From Phaeospirillum sp. (GTDB lineage: Bacteria; Pseudomonadota; Alphaproteobacteria; Rhodospirillales; Magnetospirillaceae), in NCBI GenBank assembly GCA_030651575.1, contig JAUSFB010000045.1, positions 1 through 64,000 of the forward strand: a stretch of DNA of 64,000 nt, given 5' to 3'. Position 1 is the stretch's first letter, and each line of letters begins with the position of its first letter. The notes under the pieces were generated by a model. The model was not told where the DNA came from, searched no databases, and worked only from the letters and a program-made list of their open reading frames with translations. Of this stretch, positions 17,345 through 24,780 are shown piece after piece. The translations under genes were made by a program, and so were the position numbers.

Positions 17345-18325
17345 ATGACCCGCCGCTTCGCCCGCACCTCTTTCGCCAGCCTCGCCTTCGCCGCCGCCCT
17401 GGCGCTCGGTTCCGCCGCCGCCTGGGCCGAGCAGCTGCCGGCTCAGTTGAAGTCCAGCGTCTCGCTGGAAGGCGACGTCATCCGCCTTGGCGATCTGTGG
17501 GAGAATATCGGCGGCAAGGCCGACACCCCCCTGGCCAATGCGCCGCAGCCGGGCAAGCGGATCACCCTGGAAACCCGCTGGCTGGCCGCCGTGGCCCAGT
17601 CCTACGGCATCGATTGGCGTCCGGCCAACGCCTTCGAGCGCACGGTCGTCGAGCGGGTCGGTCAAACCGTCGATCACCGCGTCATCGAAACCGAACTGCG
17701 CGAGGCTCTCCGTCTGGAAGGCGCCCCCGCCAACGCCTCGATCGAGATCGCCAACCGCGCCGGGCTCCAGGTCGTCGTTCCCGGAAATGTCGCAGCCACC
17801 GTGGGCATCCGCGACGTGATCTATGACCAGCGCATGAACCGCTTCACCGCCGTGGTCGAAGTTCCGGCCGGCGCCGCCAACGCCACCCGCGTCAAGGTCG
17901 GCGGCAGCGTCTTCGCCTCGGCCCGCATCCCGGTGCTGGCCCATCCCATGGCGCGCGGCGACACCATCACCGAGGCCGATATCCAGTGGGTCGACGTGCG
18001 TGAGGAAGTGCTGCGCCGCGACATCGTGACCAATATCCGCCAGATGATCGGCCAGGAGCCCCGCTACCAACTGCGCGCCGGCGCTCCGGTCCGCACCGTC
18101 GAGCTGCAAAAGCCGGTGGTGGTGGCCAAGAACACAACCGTGACCATGATCGTCAAGACCCGGTTCATGTCGCTGACCGCCCAGGGCCGCGCCGTCGAGG
18201 ATGGCAGCACCGGCGACGTCATCCGGGTCACCAACATTCACAGCAAGCAGACCGTCGACGCCAGAGTCGACGGGCCGGGCCAGGTCTCGGTCACGCCGGG
18301 CGGCATGCGCGCCTTGGCCAATTGA
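17345..18325 (+). CDS. flgA: Flagellar P-ring assembly protein FlgA
   Basis: A 326-residue periplasmic protein with a Sec signal (RTSFASLAFAAALALGSAAAWA). It has an N-terminal region not conserved with enteric FlgA and a C-terminal SAF-type chaperone domain (RIPVLAHPMARGDTITEADI, APVRTVELQKPVVVAKNTTV) ending in VTNIHSKQTVDARV. FlgA is the chaperone for FlgI P-ring assembly. It lies 7 bases after flgG. No flgI follows in this window, so its client must be encoded elsewhere. Confidence 0.93.
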   Translation: MTRRFARTSFASLAFAAALALGSAAAWAEQLPAQLKSSVSLEGDVIRLGDLWENIGGKADTPLANAPQPGKRITLETRWLAAVAQSYGIDWRPANAFERTVVERVGQTVDHRVIETELREALRLEGAPANASIEIANRAGLQVVVPGNVAATVGIRDVIYDQRMNRFTAVVEVPAGAANATRVKVGGSVFASARIPVLAHPMARGDTITEADIQWVDVREEVLRRDIVTNIRQMIGQEPRYQLRAGAPVRTVELQKPVVVAKNTTVTMIVKTRFMSLTAQGRAVEDGSTGDVIRVTNIHSKQTVDARVDGPGQVSVTPGGMRALAN

Positions 18326-18347
18326 TTGGAAGATGGGAGGACAGATC

Positions 18348-19148
18348 ATGATCCGCCGCCAAACTTTCCCCGGGACCGTGCGCGTTTCCAAGACCTTGCG
18401 CGTCATCGCCGTCGTCGCCGCCATGGCCGAGCTGTCCGCCTGCAACATGCTGACCCGCATGTCGGAAGTGGGGTCCGGGCCGCAGTCCTCGCCCATCTCC
18501 AACCCGACCCAGAAGGCCGGCTATCAGCCGATCAGCATGCCGATGCCGCAGCCGGTGGCCCCGCCGGTCAACGCCAATTCGTTGTGGCGTCCGGGGGCTC
18601 GGGCCTTCTTCAAGGATCAGCGGGCCAAGGATGTGGGCGACATCATGACGGTTTCCGTCGCCATTGCCGATAACGCCACCCTGACCAGTTCGCTGACCAA
18701 TACCCGCGCCGGGTCCGAGAAGGCGGGCAGCGGCACCACCGGCAGCCCGGTCTCGCTGCTGGGCTTCGAGAACAGCCTGACCAAGATCTTGCCGGAATCC
18801 CTCAGTCTGGCCAGTCTGGCCGATCTGAAATCGGCGTCCAGCGTCGCCAATACCGGCAGTACCGCCCGCAACGAGGCGATCAACGTCACCATGGCGGCGG
18901 TGATCACCCAGGTGTTGCCCAACGGCAATCTGGTGATTTCCGGCCGTCAGGAGTTCCGGGTGAACTACGAAATGCGCGAATTGTCGATCCAGGGCATCAT
19001 CCGGCCCGAGGATATCAGTTCGTCCAACAGCGTCACCTCGGAGAAGATCGCCGAAGCCCGCGTCTATTACGGCGGTCGCGGCATGGTCAGCGACGTCACC
19101 CAGCCGCGCTACGGCCAGCAGATCTTCGATATCGTCTTCCCCTTCTGA
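18348..19148 (+). CDS. flgH: Flagellar L-ring protein FlgH
   Basis: A 266-residue lipoprotein that forms the outer-membrane L ring. A signal sequence ends in the lipobox LSAC (about residue 34). FlgH signatures follow: SLWRPGARAFFKDQRAKDVG, DIMTVSVAIADNATL, and near the C-terminus GNLVISGRQEFRVNYE and IRPEDISSSNSV. The ATG at 18348 is selected because GGGAGGA lies 8 bases upstream, although the frame is open to 18201 inside flgA. It is the last gene of the flg run and is followed by a strong stem-loop. Confidence 0.96.
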   Translation: MIRRQTFPGTVRVSKTLRVIAVVAAMAELSACNMLTRMSEVGSGPQSSPISNPTQKAGYQPISMPMPQPVAPPVNANSLWRPGARAFFKDQRAKDVGDIMTVSVAIADNATLTSSLTNTRAGSEKAGSGTTGSPVSLLGFENSLTKILPESLSLASLADLKSASSVANTGSTARNEAINVTMAAVITQVLPNGNLVISGRQEFRVNYEMRELSIQGIIRPEDISSSNSVTSEKIAEARVYYGGRGMVSDVTQPRYGQQIFDIVFPF

Positions 19149-19184
19149 TCCGCCGATATGGGCGATTGAAGGAATAACCGGCCC

Positions 19185-19216
19185 AGCCCGGCGGAGCGCG
19201 ACGCTTCCGCCGGGCT
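19185..19216 (+). terminator. Inverted repeat downstream of flgH
   Basis: An 11-base perfect inverted repeat (AGCCCGGCGGA at 19185-19195 and its complement at 19206-19216) with a 10-base loop, 37 bases after the flgH stop. There is no clear T-run, only an AATTATT stretch about 6 bases downstream, so it is either a weak intrinsic terminator or a 3'-end stabilising hairpin between the flg operon and the protease gene. Confidence 0.55.
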
Positions 19217-19301
19217 GCGGCAATTATTGCCGGGCAATTTCCGCAAGGGGCCTGACGATGCTATAGTGGCCGCTCCCGTCAGCCGCCGCGTGATCCGTCC
19301 C

Positions 19302-20693
19302 ATGAGAATTCAGACCATTTTCGCCGTCCTGCTCGCCGTCCTGATCGTTCCGGCCGAAGCGCAGCAGATCGTGCCGACCTCGCGCGAGCAGATGCGCCTG
19401 ACCTTTGCGCCGGTGGTGCGGCAGGTGGCACCGGCGGTGGTCAATATCTACACCAAGCGGGTGGTTCACATGGCGGCTTCGCCCATGTTCGCCGACCCCA
19501 TGTTCCGCCGCTTCTTCGGCGAGGTGCCCGGCATGACCCGCGACCGGGTGCAGAGTTCGCTGGGCTCCGGGGTGCTGATCGGGGCCGACGGCACGGTGGT
19601 GACCAATCACCACGTCATCAAGGATGCCGACGAGATCACGGTGGTGCTGGCCGACCGCCGCGAATTCGAGGCCCGTATCATCGGCTCGGACGAACGGTCC
19701 GATCTGGCGGTGGTCAAGATCGAGTCCAAAGGGGAAGCCTTTCCGACCCTGATCTTGGGCGATTCCGACAAGATCGAGGTCGGCGACGTGGTGCTGGCCA
19801 TCGGCAATCCGTTCGGCGTCGGCCAGACCGTCACCCAGGGGATCGTTTCGGCCCTGGCGCGGACCAATGTGGGAGTCTCGGACTTCCGCTCGTTCATTCA
19901 GACCGACGCGTCCATCAATCCTGGAAATTCCGGCGGCGCCCTGGTGGATATGGAGGGCAAGCTGATCGGCATCAACTCCGCCATCTATTCCAAGGATGGC
20001 GGCTCCAACGGGATCGGCTTCGCCATTCCCACCGCGCTGGTGCGCAATGTGGTGGCCAGCATCGCCAAGGGGGGCAAGGTGGTGCGCCCCTGGTTGGGAG
20101 CGGGGGGCCAAGCGGTGACCGCCGATCTGGCCCAGGCCCTGAAGTTGGCGCGGCCGCTGGGCATCCTGATCAATAATGTCCATCACGATTCGCCGGCCGC
20201 CCGCGCCGGCCTTCAGAACGGCGACGTGATCATCGCGGTCCAGGGGCGCGAAGTGGACGATCCCGAGAGCCTGCGATTCCGCCTCGCCACCCTGCCCATC
20301 GGGGGCGACGCCCAACTGACCCTGTTGCGTGGCGGCGTCGAGCGTCGGGTCAATGTCAGGCTGATCGCGCCGCCGGAGACACCGGCGCGCGATCAGACCG
20401 AGCTGGGCGGCCGCAATCCGTTCAGCGGCGCCACCATCGTCAACATCAACCCCGCCCTGGCCGAGGAAATCGGTATCAACTCCGGCCAGATCGGGGTTTT
20501 GGTGTTGGGCGTGCGGCGCGGCTCGGTGGCCAACCGGTTGGGGGTGCTGCCGGGCGATCATATCCTGCGCATCAACGACAAGCCGGTCGCCAGCGTCGCC
20601 GACGTCAAGCGGCTGGTGGAGGGCGAGCGGCCACGCTGGTCCATCACCATCAACCGCAATGGCGAGACCATGACCCAGGTCATCGGTGGATGA
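19302..20693 (+). CDS. Do/HtrA-family periplasmic serine protease
   Basis: A 463-residue protease with a Sec signal (MRIQTIFAVLLAVLIVPAEA). The trypsin-like domain has the triad His in VVTNHHVI, Asp in ERSDLAVVK and Ser in NPGNSGGALV. Two PDZ domains follow (about 270-360, SPAARAGLQNGDVIIAVQG; about 380-463, VANRLGVLPGDHILRIND). The protein handles misfolded envelope proteins. The short region between residues 55 and 75 lacks the long Q-linker of E. coli DegP, so DegQ-like or DegP-like cannot be decided. The start at 19302 places the signal sequence at the N-terminus; the frame extends to 19227 without it. Its stop overlaps the rarA start (ATGA). Confidence 0.92.
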   Translation: MRIQTIFAVLLAVLIVPAEAQQIVPTSREQMRLTFAPVVRQVAPAVVNIYTKRVVHMAASPMFADPMFRRFFGEVPGMTRDRVQSSLGSGVLIGADGTVVTNHHVIKDADEITVVLADRREFEARIIGSDERSDLAVVKIESKGEAFPTLILGDSDKIEVGDVVLAIGNPFGVGQTVTQGIVSALARTNVGVSDFRSFIQTDASINPGNSGGALVDMEGKLIGINSAIYSKDGGSNGIGFAIPTALVRNVVASIAKGGKVVRPWLGAGGQAVTADLAQALKLARPLGILINNVHHDSPAARAGLQNGDVIIAVQGREVDDPESLRFRLATLPIGGDAQLTLLRGGVERRVNVRLIAPPETPARDQTELGGRNPFSGATIVNINPALAEEIGINSGQIGVLVLGVRRGSVANRLGVLPGDHILRINDKPVASVADVKRLVEGERPRWSITINRNGETMTQVIGG

Positions 20694-21997
20694 CCTCCCC
20701 GTTCGTCAGGGATGAGGATCGGCCGCTGGCCGAGCGGCTGCGGCCGGGCTCGCTGGAAGAGGTGGTGGGGCAGGATCATCTGTTGGCCCTCACCGCGCCG
20801 CTGGGGCGCATGCTGGCGGCGGGGCGGCTGGCCTCGGTGGTGCTGTGGGGACCGCCCGGTTGCGGCAAGACCACCATCGCCCGCCTGCTGGCCGAACGCG
20901 CCAACCTCCATTTCGAGCCGTTGAGCGCGGTGTTCTCCGGCGTCGCCGATCTGCGCAAGGTGTTCGACGCCGCCGCCAGACGCCGGGATGGCGGCCTGCT
21001 CGGCGGCAAGGGCGGAACCTTGTTGTTCGTCGATGAGATCCATCGTTTCAACCGCGCCCAGCAGGACGGCTTCCTGCCCTATGTGGAGAACGGCACCGTG
21101 GTGCTGGTGGGCGCCACCACCGAGAATCCGTCCTTCGAGCTGAACGCGGCGCTGCTGTCGCGCTGTCAGGTGCTGGTGTTGCGCCGACTCGACGATCGGG
21201 CGTTGGACCTGCTGTTGACTCGCGCCGAAACACTTCTCGGCCGGCCGTTGCCGCTGGACGAGGATGCCCGCGCGGCGGTCAAGGCGATGGCCGACGGCGA
21301 TGGCCGCTATCTGCTCAATCTGGCCGAGGAGCTGGCGCTGCTGCCGCCCCAGCCGGTGCTTGGGCCGGCGGAACTGGCCGAGGCGGTGCAGCGGCGGGCA
21401 CCGTCCTACGACAAGGATCGCGAGGGGCACTACAATCTGATCAGCGCCCTTCATAAAAGTCTGCGCGGCTCCGACACCGACGCCGCGTTGTACTGGATGG
21501 CGCGCATGTTGACCGGTGGCGAGGATCCGCTGTTCATCGCCCGCCGGCTGACCCGCTTCGCGGTGGAGGATATCGGCCTCGCCGATCCCAACGCGGTGGT
21601 GCAGGCCCTGGCCGCCTGGGACGTGTACGAGCGTCTCGGCAGTCCGGAAGGCGAGTTGGCCTTGGCCCAACTGGTGATTTATCTCGGCACCGCGCCCAAA
21701 TCCAACGCCGCCTATAAGGCGTTCGGCACGGCCATGCGCGCGGCCAAGGAAACCGGGTCGCTGATGCCGCCGGCCCATATCCTCAACGCGCCCACCAAGC
21801 TGATGAAGGATATCGGTTACGGCAAGGGCTACCAGTACGACCACGATACCGCCGACGGCTTTTCCGGCCAGAACTACTTCCCCGACGGGATGGATCGCCG
21901 GACTTTCTACCGGCCGGTGGAACGCGGCTTCGAGCGCGAGGTCAAAAAGCGCCTGGACTACTGGGACAGGCTGCGAAGCCGCAAGGGCGAGGCGTAG
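20690..21997 (+). CDS. rarA: Replication-associated recombination protein A (RarA/MgsA)
   Basis: A 435-residue AAA+ ATPase: Walker A GPPGCGKTT near residue 54, Walker B LLFVDEIHRF, the sensor GATTENPSFE, and the C-terminal RarA tetramerisation region (YDKDREGHYNLISALHKSLR, LYWMARMLTGGEDP, DIGLADPNA). The family acts at stalled replication forks together with SSB and RecA; the length and domain order are typical. It starts inside the stop of the protease gene, so the two are translationally coupled, an association also seen in other alphaproteobacteria. Confidence 0.96.
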   Translation: MTSPFVRDEDRPLAERLRPGSLEEVVGQDHLLALTAPLGRMLAAGRLASVVLWGPPGCGKTTIARLLAERANLHFEPLSAVFSGVADLRKVFDAAARRRDGGLLGGKGGTLLFVDEIHRFNRAQQDGFLPYVENGTVVLVGATTENPSFELNAALLSRCQVLVLRRLDDRALDLLLTRAETLLGRPLPLDEDARAAVKAMADGDGRYLLNLAEELALLPPQPVLGPAELAEAVQRRAPSYDKDREGHYNLISALHKSLRGSDTDAALYWMARMLTGGEDPLFIARRLTRFAVEDIGLADPNAVVQALAAWDVYERLGSPEGELALAQLVIYLGTAPKSNAAYKAFGTAMRAAKETGSLMPPAHILNAPTKLMKDIGYGKGYQYDHDTADGFSGQNYFPDGMDRRTFYRPVERGFEREVKKRLDYWDRLRSRKGEA

Positions 21998-22000
21998 TGC

Positions 22001-22029
22001 TTGCCCCCCAGGGCAAAAAGCCATAAAAG
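22001..22029 (+). promoter_or_regulatory. Candidate sigma-70 promoter for tRNA-Val
   Basis: TTGCCC (22001-22006) and TAAAAG (22024-22029) are separated by 17 bases and end 10 bases before the tRNA. The match is moderate (-35 four of six, -10 four of six), but position and spacing are good. Confidence 0.45.
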
Positions 22030-22039
22030 TGGCGTCGAG

Positions 22040-22115
22040 GGGCGGTTAGCTCAGTTGGTAGAGCATCTCGTTTACACCGAGAATGTCGGCGGTTCGAACC
22101 CGTCACCGCCCACCA
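22040..22115 (+). tRNA. tRNA-Val (anticodon UAC)
   Basis: A full cloverleaf: acceptor GGGCGGT with ACCGCCC, D arm GCTC...GAGC, anticodon stem TCTCG/CGAGA with loop TTTACAC (anticodon TAC at 22073-22075), and T arm GGCGG-TTCGAAC-CCGTC with one G-U pair. Discriminator A and an encoded CCA complete 76 bases. The last 44 bases overlap, on the opposite strand, the 3' end of the XRE-PAS gene. Confidence 0.97.
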
Positions 22116-22728
22116 AATCCCATGCATCGCGCGGTTTCGCCTCCGGTCGCTCGTCCTCTTCGCCCCGACTCGCCATGAAAGCCCCGGAAATGGCGGTTAG
22201 GGTTCCGTCCGGTCCCGAGACGGGCTGAAGGGCGCAGGTCCAGCGATGCGGTTCGTCTTGCCACCATCCGCTGATCTCGATGTGGTCCAGCGGGCGGCCG
22301 TCTTTAAGAATGCGGGTCAACCAGGGCTCCAACTGGCGGCCAAGATCCGTTTGCACTTCCGACGGCCGGCGTCCCAGATGGAACTTCACCGGTTGGCCCA
22401 TGATGGTGGCCATGCGGGTGTTCACCGCCGTGAAGCGCGCGTTGCGGTCAAGAAGGAAGAGCCCGACCGGTGCGGCCGCGAAGGCGGCGGAAATCGCCTG
22501 TTGGTCCATGGCGTCGGGAGGCGGCTCCGACCATGGGGCATCCCCGGCCAGGGCGGCGGAATCGTTCATCAGGCAAAGGAGCGCCTCGCGGTAGCGGGGG
22601 GCGGGAATCTGCCGCCCGCTCTCCCAGCGGGAAACGGTGGCCTGATCGATGCCAAGACGGCATGCGAACGATGCTTGCTTCTCATGATGCTGCCGTCGAA
22701 GGTGCCGAATGAGTCCCGGCCAGTCCAT
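22072..22728 (-). CDS. XRE-type HTH regulator with PAS domain
   Basis: A 218-residue protein. Residues about 4-55 form a Cro/C1-type helix-turn-helix (KQASFACRLGIDQATVSRWE). Residues about 75-185 form a PAS fold (APVGLFLLDRNARFTAVNTR...WTCALQPVSGPDGTLTAISG). It is likely a cytoplasmic transcription factor with an unknown small-molecule or redox input. The ATG at 22728 has GGGAGG six bases upstream; the frame is open to 22791. The last 14 codons (VGGDGFEPPTFSV and stop) are read from the antisense of tRNA-Val and are probably a dispensable tail. The gene lies 132 bases from the upstream LuxR gene on the same strand. Confidence 0.8.
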   Translation of the reverse strand: MDWPGLIRHLRRQHHEKQASFACRLGIDQATVSRWESGRQIPAPRYREALLCLMNDSAALAGDAPWSEPPPDAMDQQAISAAFAAAPVGLFLLDRNARFTAVNTRMATIMGQPVKFHLGRRPSEVQTDLGRQLEPWLTRILKDGRPLDHIEISGWWQDEPHRWTCALQPVSGPDGTLTAISGAFMASRGEEDERPEAKPRDAWDLVGGDGFEPPTFSV

Positions 22729-22843
22729 GAACGCCCTCCCGATCTCCCAAAAAAGGCGGTCTGATTGTTGGTGCGATATGTTGGCGGTCAAGCCGTTTTG
22801 ATTGTCGAATCATAGTCGATTGCACGGCCTGCATCCACCGATA

Positions 22844-22858
22844 CCGGCGAGCCGCCGG
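22844..22858 (-). terminator. Small GC-rich hairpin after the LuxR-type gene
   Basis: CCGGCG and CGCCGG flank a 3-base loop immediately downstream of the LuxR-type stop on the minus strand. There is no T-run, so intrinsic termination would be weak. Confidence 0.3.
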
Positions 22859-22860
22859 CC

Positions 22861-23583
22861 CTATTGGATGCTTCCGACCTGGATCGCGGAAGAGGCCCCC
22901 ATATCGGTTTCCTTGGGCGGGATTGCCGCGCCGTCGATGGGCAGGCCAGCGAACATGGCCTGGCGCGCCGCCTGGGTCCGGGTGCTGACTCCCAGCGTGC
23001 GGTAGATGGCGCGCAGATGCGACTTGACCGTCACCTCGTGGACCGACAAGGCTCTGGCGATAACCTTGTTGGGCGCTCCGCCGGCGACCATCCCGAGAAT
23101 TTGCCGCCGCCGGGGAGACAGGGATGCGATCGGCCCCGATGGCTCGGCCGTGACCCAGCCGCCGGGAAGGGGGCGTGCCGGCCGGGCATGCGATCCGATG
23201 GCGAAGGCGGGGATGAAGCGCTCTCCCGACAAGATAAGGCGGAGGGCTTGCAGGATGGCGTCTCCCCGCATGGTCTTGGGAAGGTAGCCGGCGGCCCCGG
23301 AATTGTGGACGGCCACTGCGACCTCCGGAAGGGCGGGGCCGTCGATGATGGCGACCGGTGTCCGGGCGAACCGATCCAGCAGGGCGGATAGCCTGGAAAG
23401 GCCGATGCCGCCGATAATCTCGAAGTTGACGATGACAAGGTCGGTGGGCGTCTCCTTCTCGGGAGGCAGCGGCAGGTCGAGGGATGTGCGCTCGACCAGT
23501 TCGACCGCCGGTAACCCCTGGCGCAGCATCTGAACATATCCCTCCCTTACCAGGGAATGATCTTCGATCAGCATGATTCTCAT
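22861..23583 (-). CDS. LuxR/NarL-type response regulator with degenerate receiver
   Basis: A 240-residue protein. The N-terminal receiver-like domain begins MRIMLIEDHSLVREGYVQML with the acidic pair (Glu7, Asp8) in place. The phosphoacceptor position is Asn53 (LVIVNFEIIGG) and the usual Thr/Ser strand reads AIIDGPA; the conserved Lys remains in GYLPKTM. The C-terminal LuxR HTH is intact (LSPRRRQILGMVAGGAPNKV...TVKSHLRAIYRTLGVSTRTQ). It should bind DNA, but is unlikely to be controlled by ordinary aspartyl phosphorylation. The start at 23583 has AGGAGG five bases upstream. Targets are unknown; the giant adhesin gene ends 0.6 kb away. Confidence 0.9.
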   Translation of the reverse strand: MRIMLIEDHSLVREGYVQMLRQGLPAVELVERTSLDLPLPPEKETPTDLVIVNFEIIGGIGLSRLSALLDRFARTPVAIIDGPALPEVAVAVHNSGAAGYLPKTMRGDAILQALRLILSGERFIPAFAIGSHARPARPLPGGWVTAEPSGPIASLSPRRRQILGMVAGGAPNKVIARALSVHEVTVKSHLRAIYRTLGVSTRTQAARQAMFAGLPIDGAAIPPKETDMGASSAIQVGSIQ

Positions 23584-24001
23584 GAATCCCTCCTGCATTC
23601 GTGGCCGGACGCCTTTCGTTTCGCGCTAAATGGCGTAATGACCATCAATGCTATTGTACTGCACGAAGAGAGGGTACCGGGTGGAGACCCGATTCCTCCG
23701 CATAAAAAAATGTGCCCTGGGGTTGAATGTCTCTGCTGCAATAAATGTAGCCGCGGATTATCCAGCTATTGTGGCGTCAAGAGATTGTGCCGACTACCCG
23801 AGGTGCCCCGGACCTGGTGCTGTTATATTTTAGGTATGGGAGAGGGGACGGCGCGTATCCGCCAAAAGTGGAGGCAAAGTTGCCGCCGGGTGGTCCCTTT
23901 GGGAGGCGAGAGGGCCACGAAGGCTACATTGACGGATGTCACCCCCGTGGGACTATCGTGATCCCAGCGCGTTCGGGCATCGATCGAGTGGGAGGGACGA
24001 A
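23584..24001. other. Intergenic region with AT-richer patches
   Basis: Between the LuxR-type gene and the small ORF at 24002 I see no convincing gene. Several short frames exist but lack ribosome sites or recognisable products. Base composition is lower in GC around 23640-23780 (for example CATAAAAAAATG) than in the flanks. The stretch probably carries the LuxR-gene promoter reading left and a promoter for the small ORF reading right. Confidence 0.5.
23929..23957 (+). promoter_or_regulatory. Weak candidate promoter for the small ORF at 24002
   Basis: TTGACG (23929-23934) is a good -35 element; 17 bases on is ACTATC, a poor -10. The predicted start would leave a leader of about 37 bases. Confidence 0.25.
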
Positions 24002-24175
24002 ATGGCTCTGCATAATTTTCGGTCCACACGTCAGGACATGGCGATGGAAATGTCCGTCCGGCTGTCCGAAGCCGCCGAAGGCTTTCATCGCCGCCTTGAC
24101 GATCACAAGGTCAAGCTTCTGATCGGGATCGACAGGCAGATATCGGCGACCATGGCCGAAGCCGCCGCTATCTGA
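24002..24175 (+). CDS. Small hypothetical protein (57 residues)
   Basis: Begins MALHNFRSTRQDMAMEMSVR and is predicted mostly helical, with alternating charged residues (EAAEGFHRRLDDHKVKLLIG). A GGGAGGGACGAA ribosome site lies directly before the ATG, which is the main argument that it is translated. It has no family I recognise, no signal sequence and no membrane helix. It points toward the 3' end of the giant gene and ends 18 bases from it. It may be a small regulator or chance. Confidence 0.4.
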   Translation: MALHNFRSTRQDMAMEMSVRLSEAAEGFHRRLDDHKVKLLIGIDRQISATMAEAAAI

Positions 24176-24193
24176 TCCCAGGAACAACACGGA

Positions 24194-24780
24194 TCATCCC
24201 ACCTGGGTGTGACTGTCCACCAGGACGTGGGCGTCTCCATTGCTGTACTGGGTATAGCTGTCTTGCTGGCTGTTGACGGTTACATTCACTTGGCCGTCGG
24301 CATGCCAGCCGCTGTCGGTGAAGCTGACATGGCTGCTGTTGTTCTGGTCGCCGCCGATCACCACCAGGGTATTCGTGGTCCCGGTCACCGCGTTGGTGCC
24401 GTTGGTCATGGCCAGGATATGGGTCAGATCCAGCACCGCCCCCGCCCCGGACACGGATGAGAGATTGAGCACGTCGAAGTTATGTAGCGCGTTGGGATTC
24501 AGCTGTGAAAGGTCGAACTGCGAGTTGGCGGCGCCTTCCCACATCAGCTGGTTGTTCCCACCGGCGCCGCCGTCCAGGTAGTGGAAGGTGGCGCCGCTGA
24601 TTCCCACTGAATTGCCGCCGCCATGGCCGATGAAGACATCGGCGCCATCGCCGAGATGGACGCTTTCATTGCTGCCATTGCCGATGACGTAGCTTGTGAT
24701 GCCGACGGTCGTATCCGTGAAGTCGGCATTGGAGCCGAGGATCGTGGCGGCCCTCACCGTCACGCTGAGGCCGGTATTGC
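24194..24780 (-). other. C-terminal RTX/secretion region of the giant protein
   Basis: Encodes the last ~195 residues. It has GNGSNESVHLGDGADVFIGH with Gly/Asp-rich calcium-binding character, then HNFDVLNLSSVSGAGAVLDL, a pattern common near the C-termini of type I secreted adhesins, ending DAHVLVDSHTQVG. The secretion signal is presumed here; it has no invariant motif that would prove it. Confidence 0.6.
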
